In this document: in pieces, positions 57,517 through 64,000 of the stretch
Numbering within the stretch: position 1 is the stretch's first letter
How the letters are laid out: each line of letters opens with the position of its first letter
Assembly: GCA_028386065.3 (NCBI GenBank)
Contig: JAKUCV010002285.1
Location: forward strand, 1-64,000
Reading direction: 5' to 3'
Source of the DNA: Turnera subulata
Lineage: Eukaryota > Streptophyta > Magnoliopsida > Malpighiales > Passifloraceae
DNA length: 64,000 nucleotides
Made by a program: the position numbers and the translations under genes
The notes under the pieces: model-generated
The model's database searches: none
What the model saw: the letters and a program-made list of their open reading frames with translations, nothing else
Told to the model about the DNA's origin: nothing

Positions 57517-60500
57517 TTAATACAACATATCCTGCATGTCATTATCAACCATCTTTTCCAAGTCTTCTTGTGACAATAAGGTTTTCTTGCCACCAGCACC
57601 AGACTTGTCGTATGGTTGGGCCATCTTCCGCAGAAACTTCAAACAAGAGAACCATGTTTTGGATCTCAGAAAAGAGAAAAAATGATAAATCTAAACAGTA
57701 CATTACCATTATGACAACTAGAGAGGTAGTTTTAATAACGCAAGCTTGCTAATATACCACAATATGACACTTTGGGACTACTTAATTTTGGACTTTCTTT
57801 GTTTCCAAGAAAGCTTCCTGGGAATTAAGAAATCATAAAAACCACGTTACAAGTTTTCTCATTATTTTTGCTCTTCAATAGTTATCTTGAATTTTTTATG
57901 TATAAATAACATGTAATCTTAATACAACTACATTTTTATTCAAAAATCGCTACATTCTCATCTTTATACAAACTTATCATCTTATCTGCACTTCTATCCC
58001 AAACATACAGCAATGTCTTAATAAAAATTGTTTTCTAGCACTCTAGTCAATATTATTTTTCCAAATTTTCTATCAAAACAAGATAGAAAGTAAGAACTAA
58101 GTTTCCTAAAAGTAAACGTCACCTTAGCATTTCAATGTTCAAAACTAAACAGTATTCAACTCCAGGAAGAGAAGTCTCGTATCTGATTGAACTTGACATG
58201 GACTCATTACTAATCCTCAACTTTCGGTAGAACTAGTTATTTGAACCAAATCAAATTCATTTAACAAAAATTTACCCATAAAGCAGTGTAAAAACTTATC
58301 TTAACAATATGAAAATATACCTCACACAGCAAAACATTAGACTTAAAATGTAAACCCTTCATGCATTACCATTTACCAGTCCAAGAAGATATCTATATTT
58401 CCTAATAGAAAAGAGCAGAACAAAGGAGCAGTGAAGACAAACCTCACGGGCTATATGCAGAGCCATGTCAGTGCTCAAATTCAGATGGGCGTCACTCAAG
58501 CGAGACAGGATCCAACCAGGTAGTTTAGATCGCTTGTCATGACGACTATATCTGCACAAATTGAACATATGAGGCCAATGAGCATCAGACTCTATTACTT
58601 GGACACCAATAATACAAATGAAGATAATTAACAAATTGGAGAATACAATAATACTCCCTAGCAATGTTCTATTGTCTCCCCATTTGTATGAGCATAAAAA
58701 TTTTAGTCAACATCAGTCTTCTGCAAGATTTTGTGGGCACAGAATGTGGAAAGTTGAATAGCTTGACTTGTACCTTTTGTCAGCAAATATCATCATTCCA
58801 TAATCGGCCTTAGATCTGATCACTCGGCCCACACACTGAGCAGCTTGCCTCTGTATAAATAGATACATCCAGCTACTATTTAAAATCTCAAATGTAGGCA
58901 TAACTCAAAAAAAAAAACTATATTAAGCCAAACAATATGATCATACCAAGGCATCAAAAGTTAGAAAATCGCCTTCCTTTATCTGAAATGTATCCCGTAG
59001 ATACTCCAATCTTGCAATAAGTATTCTACAAGAAGACAACAGATAAGCTGAAAACCTTTAACGTAGAAATGGATAGTGGACTAACCAGATGAGGAAAGAA
59101 GTACAAGGGCACCTACCTGCTTAAGGTGTACTGAAATGGAACCCCAAACATGATGACTAATCTGCCATAATGTCGATCAAAATCTATTCCTTCAGCAACC
59201 TTTCCCCTGCAATGTGATCATACAAAAGCAAAAGATTTTATCAATTGGATTTCATTCTTGTCCTCAAAGACACTATAAAAGCCGACTATGATAAGTTTCA
59301 CATATCTCCTCTCTGTAAAGCCGACTCATGTGCATTTGATTAATAGGGATTGTATCACCTTTAAGACTTGTCTTTATCATATATTATGCAAATCACCACA
59401 TAATCTCATTAAAACACCCAATAAGAGCACAAGAAAGTAAGTTTTAAGAATAACAAGTTAATACCTGGCGACTGAGAAAAAGACTGCACCTCTCCCACAA
59501 TCACAAGCCCTGCGATAATTGTCAAGAGCCAATGTAGTTTCTACCACATCTTGGGTCTCAATAAAGACAAGCTTGTGCTGCATTATTTCCTGGAATATGA
59601 AGAACATCAGGTCATCTCGTACAAAATAGAGATAGATCCTATCTGAAGAACATGATTTCTAGTTAAAAAAGGCTGGAACACTTGTGAATAATTGTTGATA
59701 AGAAATGGTACAGAAAATTACCTTCAGAATTCCAGTATGGTTCCAGCTGTTGATTATCCCATCCATGTAAGAGTAACTGACGAAGAAGCATACAATGCCA
59801 TCTGGAACAATAGAGACCATCTCGACCAAGAGCTTACCATAATTTCGTACAACACCATCATCACTTCTCATATCAAATTTGGTACTCACAGGAAGTTGAT
59901 CACTGCGACAACAGCCAAGTTTTAACAGGATAAAGCCTACAATTTAAGATATCCTAAAATTATGCAATTACTGGTACTATACAGCAAGATTTTCCAAGCA
60001 AATTTGGGAGCAAATAATGATTGTCATCTCATACCTTCCACGTGTGAGAACCATCGGACATATACAATCTCTCGTCAGGGACATAGTAAAGCTTCGACTG
60101 ACAACAGGATGGAAATTAAGAAGACGAGGATACAGATCAATTGGGCTAAGTGTCCCAGATGTGATAACCACTGACTGGAACCGGTCAAATACAGGCTTTA
60201 TGGCAAGAGAAGCATCATGGCAGCTAAGCTGGAGTCAAGAAGATAACAGATTAAGGACATAGGAGAAGACCAAGCATGTGATCATACAATTGCAAAGTTT
60301 ATAAAATAGTAGCACAATAATGCCATTGATTAGGCACCTACAGCGACAGCCACAACAGATGCATATAGGCAGAAAGTTCATTTGCCGAAGGCTACTTTTT
60401 ACATACAGAATACTCTGTGCTTGTGATTTCAAGAAAAGAAAGACATTCCAAACTAGAAAAAAGAAAACCAAACACATGAGGATAAATTACAAGATTAAAA

Positions 60501-62756
60501 GATGTCCATAAATTGTAGGAAGAAGTAACCTGCAGCACAGGGTCTCGCAAGTCTGGCATTCTCTCATCAAAAGGCTCGATTATGATGGAAAACCCACGGG
60601 CATATGTCCCAACAAGTGTGGCAAAGTCGCATATTGTTTGAATATGTAAGAACTCATCTGTATCCGTAATTTCTAATGTCAACATAAGCGAGTGTAAGCG
60701 GTCGTAACAAAACTTGAGCGTTTTCTGGTCTATCCCAGCCTGCAAATTAATTGAGTCAACAAATGTAACCGGACTTTCCTTCACAACATTTTCAGTCTCC
60801 AATTGCACGTCGAGATATTGGACCAATCTACGCAAGACATGAAGAAAATGCTCTGCTCGGCGAATGTTTCCAGGCACAGCCTGCCTCAGAATATCATCAG
60901 GCAAGGCAGGATTTGCAAGCCACGTATCTGAGGCTGCACACAGACAATAACATATGAGACCCAAGGTTGTAGTAAAAAGACAAGGAATGCACGAGGAGCA
61001 ACTTAGAGCTGCAAAATACCTGCCAAGTTCCCTCTTTGTGCCAAACCCTCAACAAGCCGGTTGTATTCATCACGGAGTCTTTTCGCGTCAGTGGCCTTGA
61101 ACCTTCGTTCAGGGAATTAATTTTAAGAACCTTGGCCATCATCTAATCAATCATGAGTACATGACATACATGTCAAGGTAGATAACTGAACAGGAACTAA
61201 GAGCCTCCGAGAATAGAAAGAATTGGCAATGTAGACTCGATAATGATTCCATCCCAAAAGAGGCAAAAATGATTCTTAGGATCGTTTTGGAGATTACAGA
61301 CCGCTACAAACCCAATAAGCACCAATGAAACTTGTCTATGATTTCAAGATACTCTAGAAAAGCCTTAGCTTCCTTTGGCATATATCAGATGAGTGCACTG
61401 AAATTAGGATTATTTTTATTCAAGTTATTTTTGGATCACAAGTCATGGTCATGTATCTGTTTTATCAAATCCCAAAGTATAAAATAAGAGATATCTGTGA
61501 TGTGGAGATGTAAGTAATGCTCTGAGCTTAGGATTAATGAGGTTTCGTTTCCCGCAAAACATACTGGGTGGTGTTAATCTGATCATTTTAGTGAGATGTG
61601 AGAACTAGGAGGGCAAAGAAAAGGCATACCGATTAATCTCCGTTTCCATCCTAGAGAGATTTCTGGTAGCCCCATCAAGCGTCTGTTTCCTCACACTAAC
61701 ACTGAGCGCCTCGATACAGACATTATCAATATTATGCGCCTCATCAAATACGACGACAGATTCCTTCTGCATTTCCTTGGATATGATCCCAGCCACCTTC
61801 GGGTCAAGCAGGTACTGGTAACTATATACCACCACATTCGCAACCTGCACCATATGCCGAGCTAAAAAGTAAGGACACCACCCTTTCTGTTTCCCGAATG
61901 CCCTCAAATCCTGCACCAACATAAAGAAGCAAAAATTATTACAACCAGCGAGAGCAAAAGAAAAAAACTCATGAGGAAAGAAATTACAAGACTTATCCAC
62001 CAAAGACAACCAGGTAGTGGGTTTATACAAAGGCACCATAGCCACAGGCATCTTGGATCATCAAAATGTACAGCCAGCAACTTCACTACTCACTCAAATC
62101 CATCACCCTATTAAGAATCCAACTCCAATTACTCCAACTATAATTGTTCTTGCTCATAAAAATAAAACAGCAAACAAGAAATTTGACTCAAACCAATCAC
62201 AAGAAAACGCAAAATTGATTACCTGGAGCATATAAACCCCGGGCGGCAAAACAGCACTAGAAGCCGCTCTCTCATAATTCTCGAAATACTCACACGTGGG
62301 CACATTCGGATTCTCCGCAGCCAGTGCCCTAACCCAGCTCGCCGTGAGCTTCCTGCACCCGGCGTCCACCGAATCCCGATTCTCCGCCGCCAAGACCGTA
62401 GGGTTCACGCACAGATTCTTCCTGGAGGACAGCCCGATCGCCAGAATCCTGGCGGCGGGGCCCAGGTGCTTGACCTGGTAATTGTGGAGCAGTTTCAGCT
62501 CGGCCAGTGTCTTCTCCATCTCGTGAACGGTGCGGGTGCAGTAGATGAGCTTGATCGGGCTCTCAGGCTTCGACAGCGAGTAGCTCGTGATGAGCGATAG
62601 CAGGGCTATAGTCTTCCCGGTCCCCGTCGGCATCTCGAGGAGGCAGTGGCCTTTGGCGTCCAGTGCACGCTTTAGCTCCACCATGTACGAGTACTGCTCC
62701 GGGTAGATGTTGTCGTACGGGAAGTAAACCGTCACGTCCTCGATCTGGAACTTCAT
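57517..62756 (-). CDS. XPD: TFIIH subunit XPD/ERCC2 (UVH6) 5'-3' DNA helicase
   Basis: Twelve exons: 62756-62223, 61910-61630, 61102-61020, 60927-60530, 60228-60035, 59902-59722, 59589-59465, 59206-59117, 59025-58947, 58850-58774, 58551-58443 and 57636-57517. They form 2271 nt (756 residues), near the usual plant XPD length. The Walker A box MPTGTGKT has its Lys at 48. The four iron-sulfur cysteines fall at 116, 134, 155 and 190, and DEAH is at 234-237, the same numbering as the human protein. Later motifs include [24 protein letters not shown] and [17 protein letters not shown] is the ATP-dependent helicase of TFIIH, acting in nucleotide-excision repair and transcription initiation in the nucleus. 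The gene appears intact and diverges from SCY2 across a 321-bp gap. Confidence 0.97.
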
Positions 62757-63077
62757 CTTCGCCTCTTCTATAAGAAAAAATTAGATGTCAACGGCTAGAT
62801 GTGTAACGTCTAATTCTATCTATGCAGCAGACAAAGTGTTTGAAGAATTGCGGAGGCTAAGAGGTAAGAAATCGAAAGAGAGCCTTCTTAGGGCTTTGTT
62901 AATTGTGATTATTAGTGGTACCGTGACTTTTATACACTGTGTAGTTTTGACACGTCAGCATCTTTATTTTGTTGCACCGGAGAAAATAAAAGAGGAGAGA
63001 ATTAGAAGAAGCGGAGACGGGAGAGTGACTAATTTTTGAAGTGAGGTTGCTTTGAAGCGGCGCCGTACGCGTCGGCC
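62757..63077. promoter_or_regulatory. Compact divergent promoter between XPD and SCY2
   Basis: The two start codons lie head-to-head with 321 bp between them, so both promoters and 5' UTRs must share or overlap this region. No strong TATA box is placed for either gene; one candidate is CTTTTATACA near 62932. A purine-rich run (62985-63020) could be SCY2 leader. This suits broadly expressed housekeeping genes. Confidence 0.7.
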
Positions 63078-64000
63078 ATGGAAGCCACTCTGTGCTTTAC
63101 TCCGCTACCATTTACACCGAAACGCTTCGGAATTCGAGGTAACTGCCTTTACATTTTATCTCCAGAAATCTCTCTATCGACGGCTTAAACTGAAGATTTC
63201 TATAGTTAGCTTTGACAAATATTACTTACAGCTCAGTCATGTTTTCCACCACCATGCGCGAAACCGAAGCACTCCGTTCTCAACAAGTTCAGTATAGCAG
63301 AATCCAGAAGAACGAATTTGCTGTTGCTCAACGGAACTTCACCGTCACCACGAGCGAACCGGAGATTCTCCGTTCATGCTTCGGATAAGCTCCGGAGCCA
63401 CTATTTGGGCCCGGAGTCAGTATCCGATTCGAGAGCTGTACCGTTCGCCCCGGGTAATGGGGCCGGTGTTCCCGATTTGAGCGACGGAAATCGGCTGAAC
63501 GCTTTGCAGCCTCGGTCTAAAATGTATCGGAATAGGTTTCTGGATTTTGTGCGCATAAGTTCTGTTGTTAATAATGCCGCTGAGTGGTTTTTTAGGAGCG
63601 AGATACGGCGGAGGCTGTTTGTGACGGCGGTGCTGATTGTCATTAGTCGTGTTGGATATTATATTCCACTCCCTGGGTTCGATAGGAGGCTGATACCTCG
63701 AGATTACCTTAGCTTTGTCTCTGGTTCTGTTGGTGAGTTACTCCCTTGTTTTGAGTGCAAACAGCGAGCATCTGAGTCCATTCATTTGGATTGAGATGCC
63801 TGAGCCACTGTCTTTGGGTCGTTGTTTTGAGTGGTTGTTTCCCCTTTTTTGGCAGATGAGCTTGGTGACTTCACGGCAGGGCTTAAGTTGTCATTTTTTC
63901 AGCTTGGAATTAGCCCTCAGATATTAGCATCGATATTTATGCAGGTTTATATATTTCAAAGTCCTTTCTTCTTTTTATTTTTGTTACTTATGACAATAAA
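63078..64000 (+). CDS. SCY2: Plastid SecY2 translocase channel (SCY2), 5' part, continues beyond the window
   Basis: Three exons are visible: 63078-63138, 63232-63732 and 63856-63944, giving 217 codons in one frame with GT-AG introns; an intron donor follows and the gene runs off the edge. The first ~100 residues are Ser/Arg-rich with few acids, a chloroplast transit peptide. After it, RRRLFVTAVLIVISRVGYYI is the first membrane helix, followed by PLPGFDRRLIPRDYLSFVSG and LGDFTAELK-like/KLSFFQLGISPQILASI, characteristic of SCY2 rather than thylakoid SCY1. SCY2 is the channel of the second plastid Sec system, which inserts proteins into the inner envelope. The start is the ATG that keeps all exons in frame; an ATG at 63052 is in another frame. 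Confidence 0.92.

Noticed and set aside
61020..61142. An ATG-initiated minus-strand frame starting in the intron before XPD exon 3.
   Set aside because: The frame that matches XPD starts at the AG acceptor before 61102; the ATG frame is intron read-through in another phase.

Overview
This window is nuclear DNA from a flowering plant, almost certainly a core eudicot with a TE-rich genome. The evidence is spliced genes with GT-AG introns that encode plant-specific proteins (an ALMT anion channel, a TT8-type anthocyanin bHLH, plastid SCY2) and plant-type Ty1/copia, Athila-like, chromovirus, LINE, CACTA, hAT and Cassandra-like elements. The exact species cannot be read from the sequence; Ericales or another woody eudicot is only a guess.

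Layout. 1-2891: 5' LTR and leader of a minus-strand copia element; the leader is packed with paired palindromes around ATCGAT. 2892-11138: an Athila-like Ty3/gypsy element, split by a solo LTR (3430-4939, 5-bp TSD) and a CACTA end (to 6200); it keeps a frameshifted ORF and its 3' LTR. 11175-11479: a deleted copia relic. 12937-15195 (-): ALMT gene, six exons. 18092-28311: a degenerate copia element with both LTRs, two periodic hairpin arrays in its leader, a GC-rich island, a foldback element and a second solo LTR nested in its 3' LTR. 28312-32394: no supportable gene. 32395-33369: non-autonomous hAT with 8-bp TSD. 33413-34408: MITE-like element. 34767-37746: internally deleted LINE with 17-bp TSD. 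37764-40855: a rearranged LINE. 41467-46422 (-): 3' part of a chromovirus with a 3.1-kb LTR. 46423-46901 (-): Cassandra-like LTR with part of 5S rRNA and three covarying hairpins. 47020-50326: LINE relic interrupted by a Tat/Ogre-like LTR.

50.3-64 kb is gene-dense: a TT8-like bHLH gene (51382-56763, +, 8 exons, 691 aa), XPD/ERCC2 helicase (57517-62756, -, 12 exons, 756 aa) and the 5' end of plastid SCY2 (63078 to beyond the edge, +). TT8 and XPD converge with 753 bp between coding ends. XPD and SCY2 start head-to-head with only 321 bp between ATGs, suggesting a shared bidirectional promoter. The three genes act in unrelated processes (flavonoid regulation, TFIIH repair/transcription, plastid protein translocation), so the cluster looks positional rather than functional.

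The most unusual signal is not a gene. Unrelated LTR elements here carry regularly phased short palindromes: 20-22-bp pairs in a 64-bp period, a 31-bp period, a 65-bp period, and three same-loop hairpins with compensatory stem changes in the Cassandra-like LTR. Two of these families sit between the primer-binding site and gag of copia elements.
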